Shown: positions 40,556-51,400 of the stretch, one piece after another
How positions within the stretch are numbered: the first letter of the stretch is position 1
Layout of the letters: each line of letters begins with the position of its first letter
Origin: Halobacteriovorax marinus
GTDB taxonomy: Bacteria > Bdellovibrionota > Bacteriovoracia > Bacteriovoracales > Bacteriovoracaceae
Reading direction: 5' to 3'
Length of the DNA stretch: 64,000 bases
Assembly: GCA_002163155.1 (NCBI GenBank)
Contig: MAAO01000015.1
Coordinates: 62,001 to 126,000 of the forward strand
The notes under the pieces: generated by a model
The model's database searches: none
What the model was told of the DNA's origin: nothing
Seen by the model: the letters and a program-made list of their open reading frames with translations, nothing else
Program-made: the position numbers and the translations under genes

Positions 40556-41887
40556 TTAAGCACATTTCTTTAGACTAAAGCTTAGAGTTGTCCCTTTACT
40601 AGCATTACTCTTTGCCCATAACTCACCACCGTTTTCGTGTACAAAGTCCTTACAGAGAGAAATCCCTAGACCTGTCCCTTTTTCATCCTCAGTACCATCA
40701 GTGGTGTAGAATTCATCTCTTTTAAAAATCTTCTCTATGGCATCTGCGTTTATTCCAACACCACTATCGATCACGCTCACAATGATCATTGATGACTTAT
40801 CTTCAACTTTAATCAAGATACTTGAGTTTAAATTGGAAAACTTAATTGCATTATTAATTAAATTTCTTAAAACTGTATCTATCATATTAACGTCAAAGTA
40901 AGCGAGATGACTTTCCTCTACTTGCATTAATAAAGAAATATTTTTTATTGCCACTGACTCCTTGAATAGTTCAATATTCTTTCCTATGAGTTTCTTTAAT
41001 GAATTTTCAGTTGGTGAAAAATTTAGCCTATGAGTTTCAATCTGACTCCATGACAACAAATTTTCCAATAGATCAAAGGCTTGATGTGAAGCTTTGAAAA
41101 TTGAATGGCAAATGTCATCTAACTCCTCTTTTTCGTAGGTATTTCTCTCTGTGTGAAGTAATTCTGAATAGTATAAGAGAGAATTGAATGGCGTTCTTAG
41201 GTCATGAGAAATGATTGAAAACATTTTAATTTTGTACTCATTTGCATGCTTTAGTTCAACGACCAGCTTTTCTTGCAGCTTGAAGAATCTAAACTCCTTT
41301 CTTCTAAAACCATTCATTCTTTTGGATATATAAAAACCTAAAACATTGCTAAGAAAGAAGGTTAGATAGGTCACACTCGATCCTAACTCACTAAATTGAA
41401 ACTTTTTGAGATAGATAATGCAAATATACCCTATGGTAAAAGTCGTGGCCGCTAGGAACTGGTTTTTTAAGGAGGTAATAAAAACAAAGTAGAAGGTTAA
41501 AATAATAAAAGCATTTATTATTGTATGTTGCGTATAATGTGGAGGCCGAGTGCTAGTAATAAATAAAACGAGTACTACTAAGAAGAAGAAGTAACTCCCC
41601 AGTAACCGGTCATGTACGTTTGGACTCGTGGCCTTATACACTCCCCAACTAATCACTAAACTAAATGCCACAAAGACAAATCTACAAGTAAGTAACTGAT
41701 AAAATTGAATCGTATCACCAAAGAGAATATAGTCCGATCTTAGAAAAAAGAGTGTCGGAATGATCATCAATAAAATCCCAGGGATACTTGGATATTGATA
41801 ATGATGTATATTTGCGAGTCGAAACTCCAACTCATCTTCTTTGGAAGTAAATTGAGCAAACAATGTTAGTAAATTTTTAAAATCCAT
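40556..41887 (-). CDS. Membrane sensor histidine kinase
   Basis: 443 residues. Six hydrophobic segments at residues ~35-190, then HisKA with 'MFSIISHDLRTPFNSLLYYSELLH' (His228) and HATPase: 'LRNLINNAIKFSN' N box, 'DSGVGINAD' G1, 'GTGLGISLCKDFV' G2. Membrane input domain resembles 7TM/6TM sensor type with no large periplasmic loop. No response regulator gene is adjacent, so it is an orphan in this window. Start ATG with sequence similar to strong initiators is not clear. Confidence 0.9.
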   Translation of the reverse strand: MDFKNLLTLFAQFTSKEDELEFRLANIHHYQYPSIPGILLMIIPTLFFLRSDYILFGDTIQFYQLLTCRFVFVAFSLVISWGVYKATSPNVHDRLLGSYFFFLVVLVLFITSTRPPHYTQHTIINAFIILTFYFVFITSLKNQFLAATTFTIGYICIIYLKKFQFSELGSSVTYLTFFLSNVLGFYISKRMNGFRRKEFRFFKLQEKLVVELKHANEYKIKMFSIISHDLRTPFNSLLYYSELLHTERNTYEKEELDDICHSIFKASHQAFDLLENLLSWSQIETHRLNFSPTENSLKKLIGKNIELFKESVAIKNISLLMQVEESHLAYFDVNMIDTVLRNLINNAIKFSNLNSSILIKVEDKSSMIIVSVIDSGVGINADAIEKIFKRDEFYTTDGTEDEKGTGLGISLCKDFVHENGGELWAKSNASKGTTLSFSLKKCA

Positions 41888-42003
41888 ACTCTCATATCGG
41901 AAGAAAAAAAACTCATTTGAATAATGAACTTAGTTCACTATTTGTGTAACCTAGTATTTATCGATCATTTCATCATGTAACTATTATTAATTTTTTCTAA
42001 AGT

Positions 42004-43362
42004 TTATGCAGCTGCTTTAATTGACTTTATCGGTAGAAAAATATCTATTTTTGTATAATCATTTTTAATAGAATTTATATCTATTGTGCCATCGTGATTA
42101 TTGATCACATCGTAAACAAAAGATAAGCCTAGGCCCATGCCTTCGCCTGGATCCTTTGTTGTAAAGAAAGGATTAAATACTGTTTCAATAATACTCTTAT
42201 CAATGCCAAATCCGTTATCTCTTATCGAGATACTCAAGTTTCCTTTAACTTTAGTAACTTTAACAAGAATTTTAGCATGAAAGCTTTTCCCCTCCGACAA
42301 GCTCCTCTTGTGTAGAGTATAAAAGGCATTATCAAATAAGTTTATCATGGCGAGATTTAAATTTTCTTTATTCACAAATGAGATAATCTCCTTTTCCACA
42401 TCTTCAACAATTTCTACTTCTACCCTATTTCTTGCTCGCATAGCATGATATGAGATTTGAAGGGAGCCGTGGATCAGTTCGGAAATATTGACCTGCTCAC
42501 TACCCTTTCCTTCAGCAGAGTGTTGATTAATCATTGAATTTATAATTTGATTAGCAATGGTAGAATGTTTCGTAATAACTTCGGTAAAAGAATCTATATC
42601 AGAGAGCTGTATTGAAAGAGTGGTATCTGGTTCCCTATTTTTTTGATCCTCCCTAATTTCTTCAATTTGTTCTTGTATCACTCTAGTGTAGTTAAGAATT
42701 AAATGTAGAGGATTTTTTAATTCGTGGGCGATACCTGCTGTGACAGCTCCTAAAGAAGCTAGCCGCTCTTGTAAAATTATCGTTTTCTGAATCGTTTTAA
42801 CTTTTTGCAATGAATTTTCTAACTCCCTATTCTTTTCAAATAATTCAAGACTACTTTGAATTCTAGAGAAATTACTCTGAACAATATTGCTAATAATGTT
42901 CAGCTGTAGCATCTCATTTTTAAGAAAGCCTGACTTGAGATCTGTACCAAAGATGATAATGGCATTTTCTTTATTTGAAATTGATATTTTTGAAGCAAAA
43001 ACACCCTTCATCTCTTTCCATAACTTATCAAATTCATTCTGTTCTACCAGAGTATAAATAGTTTTCTCACTAAGGTTTGTTAAGTCATGCTTGTTACTAA
43101 TTAAATAATTTAAAATAGCAGAATGCTGTAAATCCTCTTCTCCAAATTCACCTTCAATCCCAAAAGATGTTTTAACAGTAATCAAATTACTCTCTGAATT
43201 AACAAAAATAATAAAGAGTTTTTGAAAATCAATGACCCATTTAACTTTACTTTTTAATATTGATATAACTTTTTCATAACTACTCGCAGTAGAAATATTG
43301 TTGAGCAGTTCTAACAAACTCGTGTATTTAGAAATTTCTGCTTGCTGTACAAAGTGCTTCAT
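42004..43362 (-). CDS. Soluble histidine kinase, GAF-like N-terminal domain
   Basis: 452 residues without a membrane segment. Residues ~15-165 resemble a GAF-type sensor ('LLELLNNISTASSYEKVISILKSKVKWVIDFQKLFIIFVNSE'). A helical linker leads to HisKA 'GAVTAGIAHELKNPLHLILNYTRVI' (His213) and HATPase with 'NLFDNAFYTL', 'DNGFGIDKSI', 'GEGMGLGLSFVYDVI'. The start ATG overlaps the stop of the AhpD-like gene (ATGA), so it is cotranscribed with the AhpD pair; sensing of redox or peroxide state by these proteins is inferred. No regulator or response regulator follows. Confidence 0.9.
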   Translation of the reverse strand: MKHFVQQAEISKYTSLLELLNNISTASSYEKVISILKSKVKWVIDFQKLFIIFVNSESNLITVKTSFGIEGEFGEEDLQHSAILNYLISNKHDLTNLSEKTIYTLVEQNEFDKLWKEMKGVFASKISISNKENAIIIFGTDLKSGFLKNEMLQLNIISNIVQSNFSRIQSSLELFEKNRELENSLQKVKTIQKTIILQERLASLGAVTAGIAHELKNPLHLILNYTRVIQEQIEEIREDQKNREPDTTLSIQLSDIDSFTEVITKHSTIANQIINSMINQHSAEGKGSEQVNISELIHGSLQISYHAMRARNRVEVEIVEDVEKEIISFVNKENLNLAMINLFDNAFYTLHKRSLSEGKSFHAKILVKVTKVKGNLSISIRDNGFGIDKSIIETVFNPFFTTKDPGEGMGLGLSFVYDVINNHDGTIDINSIKNDYTKIDIFLPIKSIKAAA

Positions 43363-43958
43363 GCAGCAATTTTAGGTCTAAGACCAGTTTGAAGATCTTC
43401 TTGATCTAAATATTCTTGAATTTCTTCCTCTACTGAGAGTCCCATGGATTGGGCCATATTCACTGCAGTATTTGATAGTATAGTTATTCCTATAATATCT
43501 ACGATTTCTTCCTCTGTGATTCCTTCTGCTTTTAAGTCATCATAAGTTTCATCAGCAATACTTCTTGGATTCGAAATTAAAGACAATGAAAATTCCAAGA
43601 TCAATCTAACTCTTCTAGGATTTACATCCTCTACATTTTTTAAAATTGAACTTAGATTGTCATTTGATACTTCAAGCATATTGCAAACAGCTAAATGAGT
43701 TGATGAGCAATAATTACATCCCTTGTGAATAGCAATCGTAAGAAAAATCATTTCTTTTATATTTTTAGGTATAGTCCCCTCTACTAATAATTTTTGGTAA
43801 CCATCCCATATTCCAGCAAAAAGACTTTCATGAAATGCCAGCGCCTTAAAGAAATCAGGAATAAAAGTAACATTAAACTTGGTTTTAATGTCGGAGTACA
43901 TCGCCTCTACTCTTTCATCCGCCATACCTTCTTGAGTTAGTTTAAAATAAGTTTCCAT
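43359..43958 (-). CDS. AhpD-like protein (copy A, next to kinase)
   Basis: 199 residues from the ATG preceded by AAGGTGAA. Redox motif CNYCSSTH (Cys81, Cys84, His88), with 'KEMIFLTIAIHKG' before it. Belongs to the carboxymuconolactone decarboxylase family. It is more distant from the single AhpD-like gene at 26221. Pair with copy B at 43975. Confidence 0.88.
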   Translation of the reverse strand: METYFKLTQEGMADERVEAMYSDIKTKFNVTFIPDFFKALAFHESLFAGIWDGYQKLLVEGTIPKNIKEMIFLTIAIHKGCNYCSSTHLAVCNMLEVSNDNLSSILKNVEDVNPRRVRLILEFSLSLISNPRSIADETYDDLKAEGITEEEIVDIIGITILSNTAVNMAQSMGLSVEEEIQEYLDQEDLQTGLRPKIAA

Positions 43959-43974
43959 TTCTTTCACCTTATAG

Positions 43975-44550
43975 TTAAGCAACTTTTAGTTCTATATTCT
44001 TACCTTCTAGATATTCCTTAATTTCATCATCAGTTTGAACTTTTAGAGCAAGACTAGTTTTAACAATACTAGAAGAAAATGAGGCTACAGCAATGGCCTC
44101 TATGATCTCAGCCTTGGAGAGGCCTACTTTCTCTAACTCCTTAATATCAACGTCAGTAACACCGCGTGGACTTTCCATGACTTTAATAGAAAACAACAGG
44201 ACTTTACGAACTAATAAATTCTTAATTAATGAAATATCAGTAACGAGGTCTTCAGCTTCGCCAATATCTAAATCATGTAATTTTGCATAATGTATTGAAG
44301 CACAATAGTTACATTTTAAACGAAGAGCCAAAGTTAGAAAAATCATTTCCTTTAAAGAGTTGGGAAGTTTCCCCTCATGAAGTAATTTCTTATTCATTAA
44401 ATAGAGACCACTAAGAACGTCTTCATTGTTTGACAATACCTTGAAGAAATTCGGAACAAAATCAACTCCAAATAACTCCTTAATATCATTTTGGATATTT
44501 ACTACTTCAGAAGAAAGCTTTTGACTGTCGACGATTGCGATTCTGGCCAT
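43975..44550 (-). CDS. AhpD-like protein (copy B)
   Basis: 191 residues; start chosen at the second ATG because GGGGGA lies eight bases upstream. Motif CNYCASIH (Cys80, Cys83, His87). About one third identical by eye to copy A over the whole length ('FKVLSNNEDVLSGLYLMNKKLLHEGKLPNSLKEMIFLTLALRLKC'-like), so the pair arose by duplication. First gene of the three-gene operon. Confidence 0.88.
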   Translation of the reverse strand: MARIAIVDSQKLSSEVVNIQNDIKELFGVDFVPNFFKVLSNNEDVLSGLYLMNKKLLHEGKLPNSLKEMIFLTLALRLKCNYCASIHYAKLHDLDIGEAEDLVTDISLIKNLLVRKVLLFSIKVMESPRGVTDVDIKELEKVGLSKAEIIEAIAVASFSSSIVKTSLALKVQTDDEIKEYLEGKNIELKVA

Positions 44551-44706
44551 TCCCATTCCCCCGATTAATGAAGCTGTACTTTATTATATCTCGTACCAAT
44601 TTTTTTATCAATTTGAGGGTCTTTAGAAGTTCTTATAGAATGCAATCAATCTCGTGGTTTTTTTTAGAAGGCTAAATTAATTTCAAAAAATTAAATTTCT
44701 TGTTAG

Positions 44707-45246
44707 CTATTTTTTACTGAGATACCCATATTCATAAAGCGCCATCCATCCAACTTCAGGATCACTACAATCACCTTTTCTCACTTGTGAGAAGAAATCA
44801 TCTATAGATTTGTATACGACTTCAATATATTCAGTTTCATCTAAATCAAGTTCAGTTACCTTCCGGCAGGATTTTGCCAAGTAGGCATAACGGGTTATCG
44901 TTGAGTACGCACACTCAAGTGGAGTTCCTAGAAGAGTCCAATCTTCTGACATAAAACCAGTCTCTTCTAATAACTCTCGCTTAGCCGCGTCCAAGGGAGT
45001 CTCATTACCGTCTATTCCTCCCCCCGGAAGTTCATCAAGTATTTCACTTGGGCCGGGTCTATACTGTCTAGCGAGTATGACTTGTTCGTTACTATCAATG
45101 GCCATCACAGCAACTACGGCTCCTTCTTTTTTAAGAGAGAAAATACTATGCTCACCATTTGGTAACTCGTAGGTCACATCTTCAATCGCCCTAAAGGGTG
45201 AATGCCTATAGGTTTCTCTCTTAAGTACTTTCCATTTATCTAACAT
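44707..45246 (-). CDS. NUDIX hydrolase, ADP-sugar pyrophosphatase-like
   Basis: 179 residues from ATG; NUDIX box is 'GGGIDGNETPLDAAKRELLEETG', a complete GX5EX7REUXEEXGU. 'AVMAIDSNEQVILARQYRPGPSEILDELPGG' before it resembles the ADP-ribose/NUDT5 group, hydrolysing nucleotide sugars. 'YEVVYKSIDDFF' near the end fits this family. 5' region up to 45428 (about 180 bases) holds no gene. Confidence 0.92.
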   Translation of the reverse strand: MLDKWKVLKRETYRHSPFRAIEDVTYELPNGEHSIFSLKKEGAVVAVMAIDSNEQVILARQYRPGPSEILDELPGGGIDGNETPLDAAKRELLEETGFMSEDWTLLGTPLECAYSTITRYAYLAKSCRKVTELDLDETEYIEVVYKSIDDFFSQVRKGDCSDPEVGWMALYEYGYLSKK

Positions 45247-45428
45247 ATGAAACTCTCTCAATTTTAATTATGAAGTTTAATTCTAGAGAATATTTCTGAG
45301 CTTGTTTAGAGCTAAACGCCTTAAATCTTTAGTTTTTCAATGAAGAAAAATAGTAAAGTATTTTACTCAAGAAAAACCTCTAAGTAGCCGATAAGAGACT
45401 AAACAATTGTTTTTTTCTCGGAGAAACT

Positions 45429-48400
45429 ATTAAGTTACAATTTGTTAAAAGTATATTCCTCTTTATATTTATTTTGAGTGGTATGAGCTCTTTCGCTCAA
45501 AACTTCAATCAGAGTATATTTATCGATAAACCTATCGTGCTACCTCCTGTAGATATAAGTGATCTAGTGACTAAAAATGAAACTACTACCACTATAGAAA
45601 TCCCCCTCGTTGACGGCAATGGGAACCCAGTGACAATTATTCTTGAGGAAGCAGAAGATGGAACAACGACAATAACTGTTCCTGGAGAGGGATCAGTTGG
45701 TATTGTTCAAAATGGTGACACTACAACCATTTCGATACCTGGAAAAGGTGATATTAATATCATCAATAATGGAGACGATGGTGGTTTTGATTTTGAAATT
45801 TCACCAGAAGGGATTAATGGCGCAGACAATATTACTTGTAAAATAAAGGGCCAAAGTAAGAGTACCTGTGCCATCGAACCCTTTGTCACTGTTGTAGGAA
45901 ATAAAGTTCTAAGAGCTGACAAATTAGAAGTGGCCTATAGTGAAGGTGAAAATCTCAAAATTCTTGAAGGTACAGCGACTAACTTAACACTAGCAGATGA
46001 TGAAAATGTCACTGAGTTTGGCGGGTCTGAAACAGAGTTTGGCGACTCTGTTGTTGGTTTAAAAATGAATTCTAGTAGTAGCGATAGTAACTCCCTATTT
46101 CCCATTCCAACACCACAAGAATTTAAAGATAGTGATCGTCTAGAATTTAGTATCGATACAGATAGGATGGTTCATCGTATTCCAGACCCTAATAATCCTG
46201 GGAAGAAGCTCACCCAATTCGAAGTTAAAGATAGCAAAGGTATTCAAGCTCACTTAGTCATTGAAGAAGATCAAACTCTGGCATCTGTGAGTACAGAAAG
46301 TGGTCTGACTTACGATTCAGACCCAGCTAATGAGAACGCTGGAGTCACTGTCGATACCAACTCTCCCATTCATGCTCAATTTGCCCTAGATTCTTCAGAG
46401 GAAACTCCGCAAGCGAGTCTCTCCATCGTCATGAATGAAAATAACGCTAAAGGTGAACAATCTCAAATTGAAGTCATTGATAAAGACAGCTCAGATGGGA
46501 GCACCACTTTTAGTGCTAAGGGAAGAACGGGTATTAATATCCATCAAATGTTTAAACCCGAAAGAAATGGAGAAGTTCAAAAATTTGATACCAATCACCC
46601 TGCTTCCATAGAACTTTTTAGTGAAGAACTACAAGTGACTGAAATGGATGCGAAAGGGAATTTAAAATCTCAAACAAAAGTAGAAGGTTTTATCGCAACA
46701 GGAAAGACTGATCCAGAAAATGGCTCAACTAAATTAAGAATTCATACAGATAAAGTGACTGACAAGAGATATAAAGATGGAAAACTAAAATCAGAGACTG
46801 AAGTTTCTGGAAATGTTGCTCTTCTTTTAAGAGATACTCCCGAAAGAAGAGATGCAAAATTCCAAGCTGATTACGCCTACTACAGCAATGGAGATGTATC
46901 TGCTGAAGCCAGTAATGGAATCTTCTTTAGCGAGGATCGTTTTAAAGATTCTACAAACGCTCCCACAGTAAATGGAAAAAAGCTAAGAAGTGAGTTCAAT
47001 GCCAGTGGGAGCGAAGTGACATTTACCGACTCTAATAACGGTAATAGCGCAAATATGACTGGTGGATTTTCTCTTAATCAAAAGAGCTACTTCAATGGTG
47101 ATAAAGATTATTCCTTTGCTGGAAGTGGCGGACAATTTAGTAGCGATGATCACGTCGTTGATATAAATAGTCCTGTGGCCATAAATGTAAGGGAGACAAA
47201 AGCTACAAAGACTCAAGAAGTCGTTTTTCACGCTCAGGATATATCGGGGACAGATAAAAAATCGAATGATCAATTCACCCTTAAAAACTCACTCACTTAC
47301 TTTAGTAAGGATAGTAGCGCTGGAAAAGGTAAAGAGATTCTAAGTATTAATAGTCAAACTGATAAGCTTACCTACAAGAGTGGAGACGGCAATCGACTTG
47401 TTTCAATAAAGAATTTAAATCTAGCAGGAACAAAGAATGAGAAAATTCAATACGGTAGAGTTAGTTTTAGTGAAGGTCTCTTTCTAAGTGATATAAAAGA
47501 TTCCAGTAAATCAAAAAAAGATCCAACAGAAGAAGATTTCAAAAAGAAAGTAAAACTTCTTAACACTGAAGTTATCTTTCATATAGATGAATCTAATCCA
47601 GACCATAAAATTACTAGTGGTGTTCTCACGAGTGAACATATGAGTGCATCGAACCTTGACTACAGTGTTGATCTTGAGGTTTTAAACGATGGTGGAGCAC
47701 CTGAAAAGTTTAAAATCATTTACTACCAAGACGGTCCAGTCAAAACTTACAAGATATTTAATGAAAATGGTAAACGAGTCAAACTAAGTGCACTAGATAA
47801 AGATGGAAACACTTATGAAGTTCTTACTCAGTCGATTACCTACTTTGAAGATCCAAACTTTAAACAATTCATGGGTAAAGAGATAAGTGGCAGTGTAAAA
47901 ACTGTTGATGGAAATGATAATAAAGTACAAAGTTTCAGACTAGGTGAAGTCGCTGGCATTGAGAGTATTGATGGTAGTTTTAGGCAATTACACATAACAG
48001 AAGGCGAAGTTTCAGAGCAAAATATAAGTAAGGGATCTGAAATGCAGGCCTCATTCTCAAACCTAAACTACATCCAACAAGATAAAGTTCAAATGGGAAG
48101 TGTTCACTTTAAAGAAGTAAAATATCTAAGTGATGCCAATCCTGATTCCGGAAAATATGGGCAACAGATTAGACTCATTAATTCGGACATCGTATTTGCC
48201 ATTGATGAAACAGATCCAAATAAAGTAGTAAGAAATGGATCCCTCAGTGCAGAAAGTTTAAAGTTCAATGATCCAGAATATAGTGTTGATGTAAAGATTC
48301 AAGATGGAGAGGCAGGAAAGGATCGTTTCAAGCTCGTTTTCTTTGAAGAAGGTGAAACAAAGTACTACAAAGTCTTTCAAGAAGAGGATAACGGAAAGCT

Positions 48401-51400
48401 TGTAGAAATCAGTGCAAGCGATCTTGAATCAAATTACTCAGTCCTCTTTAAATCAATAGAATATTTTCAAACAGATGAATATAAACTATTCCTTGCGAAA
48501 GAAGTAAGTGGAAGAATCGAAACAATTGATGGAGACTCAAAAGTTGTACAACAATTTGATCTTGGTGACATTCAAGCCTTTGAAAGTAGTGATGGAAAAC
48601 AACAATCGGTATCTGTAACTGGTGGAAGTGTGAGTCAGACTGATCAAACTGAAGGAACTTATGCACAAGTGAATTTCTCAAACTTTGCCTATAATAAAAA
48701 TGACAAACTACAAGCAGGAAGTGTTCATTTCGAAAAAGTACAATACCTAAGTGACATAAGTCCAAAATCAGGTAACGCCGGTAAGAAACTCATTATCTTA
48801 AATAGTGATATTGTCTTTAACTCAGATGAGAGTGATTCAAATAACGTGATCAGAAATGGTCTAGTAGTAACAGAAAATATTCAATACGCAGATCCTGAAT
48901 ATAGTGTTGATGTGAAAATAAAAGATGGAAAAGCTGGAGAAGATAGATTTAAATTAATGTTCTATGAGGAAGGAAACACTAAATTATATAAGATTCTCAG
49001 TGAAAATGAGGATGGTAAACTGGTAGAGATCAGCGCCAAAGATAAGGATGACAAACAATATACAGCTCTATTTGAATCGATAGAATATTTTCAAAGTGAT
49101 GATTATAAACAATTCCTTGGAAAGAAAGTCAGTGGAAAATTAGAACAAGTAGATGGAAAGGATAAAATTGTTCAACAGTTCTCACTCGATTCAATTGCCG
49201 CTTACGAAGGCAAGGATTTTCAAGGTGCCAATATCAGCAACTTATCCCTTAGCCAAATTGATAAGAATGGAACAATTAATGCCAATATCGCTGATATAGA
49301 ATTTCAAAGCCAATCAAATATCAAAACTGGAAGCTACGTTGATATCCAACAACTCAAGGCCTTTGATGGAAAAATTGATTATCAACAAATAAAGAATGGA
49401 AGTCTAAAAGCAGATGCCAAGTTTACCTTTGGTTCTGTCATGGCGCAAAAATTAACCCAGAGAGATGGAAAAGAGATTACAGTCTTTAATGCTAAGGATC
49501 TATCTGTGGTGGCCATTAGTTATGATAACGATGCCAAAGTTTCAGGAGGAGTTGGAAGCGTTTCTTATTTTGATGACGAGAGAATTCAAACTGTAGATAT
49601 AAAAGATATCCAAGATCTCACGTATGAAGATATTAAGTCTGGTGCCCTTGCAGTAGTTAATGGTGATCGGATAACTCGTGTCGTAGACAGGGATGAGAAC
49701 GGAAAAATCAAAAGCTCTTATCTTCTAATAGACAACACGGTCCTAAACTATAGCGATAAGGAAAACGAAATTGAAGCCAATATCAAAGTTGGCGTCCTAG
49801 AAGTCTTACAAGATAAGTTAAATGATCAAAATATAATTTTAAAAGCTGATGTTGAAGGCGTGATCTCCACGACAAAGAGTGTGGGTGGCCAGTTAAGTTT
49901 TGCCCTGAAGGGTGAAAAACTTGTGTATGACTCTACTTCATCTACCTCAGAAGATGGATCAAGAATATCTAATAGTTTTGAAATTCGCGCGCTAGAAGGT
50001 GGCCGTTTAGATAACTTGAAACTTGAAGCGGGTCCTAGTTTTCTAAAAGATTTTATTTCTATTAAAGCAAAAGGGAGTAAGTCCGGCGGAAAATCTCTTA
50101 GGTTCTCTTTTCAACAAGATAAAAAACAGGGAACTTATTATCTAAGGGCGGAATTCAAAGAAGGAGATATGGTTAAGATCAAACTCTATCCCTTTACTTT
50201 GGAATCAAAGAAAGAAGGTAAAGATGCCGTAGCTGAAATACTCATCACTCCTAAAGGTCAAAACTATATGAATCACCTAGAGATTATCTCTAGTGTCGCA
50301 AATATGCATGAAGTGACTGATTGGCTCAGTATTGGCGATGAATCCATTGGTCTTCGCGGTGCTATCACTAAGAACACAGCGATTGAAGTTTTTTACTCAA
50401 AAGAGGACTTATGGGGCGTGCAACGTTTCTCAGGTTTTCCTGACAATAGCACCACTAGAAAAGCTAATTCCTATGGGATTGGACTAGTGAGAAAACAAGA
50501 GAGCGGAGCTGAAAACACTTACGGTCTGCTATTATCCGGAGACAGTGAATTAGAGTATCAAACCAATGGTGATGGTGTGCTTAAGTTCTTTGGACGTGAT
50601 ATGGATAAGGATGGAAGTATTCCAACCACTATGAATGTCTACTTCAAGAGAAAAACGGCATATGGTGATACTCATTTATTTAACCTCGGTTACTCTGCAT
50701 CTAGACATTTCATTGACGAAGAAATGATTAATAAAGATGCTAGATTCTTCCAAGGTGGTCGTGGCCTTGGAGGCGGGTCTCTCACTTACGCTTTTACCAC
50801 CAATCCAACAGAAAACTCTAAGTTAACATTTTCCGTTGGTGCTTATAATAACTTTAGTGAACCTGCGGCAAAGATTTGTTTTCAAGGAAAATTTGATTTA
50901 AATAACCTAGGAAGACACGCAAAGAAGTCTGGTGCAGTGATTAGGAAGTTAAATGAAAAGTTAAAACGTGAAGATGAAATACGTAAGGAAAATCTCTCTA
51001 GGGTTAGACTCTCTATCGTAAGAGATCAAATTGAATACTTAAACAGTACTTATCCAGGTGTTGTAGTCGCCTTTAAAATTCAAGATAAGCTAAATGAAAT
51101 TTTTCTAGATCCCCTATCAATCCCGAATGATTCAAATGAAATCATCAATCATCCTAAAGACCTAAAGAGAGTGTTTGGGCTTACTGAAAAGGAAATAAAG
51201 GATTATAACTATATGTTAGATCACTTATCTGATGCTCGCCTAAAAGAGACATTTGATGAATTTGAAATGACAGTTGATCTTGCGGATGGTAACTCATCTA
51301 CTAGTAAGAAAGTTGGAAAGGTTCTTGATTATCACTTCAAACAAGTGGAACAAGCAAAGAAAACTTATCATTTCACTGAAGTATCAGACGTTATGACTAA

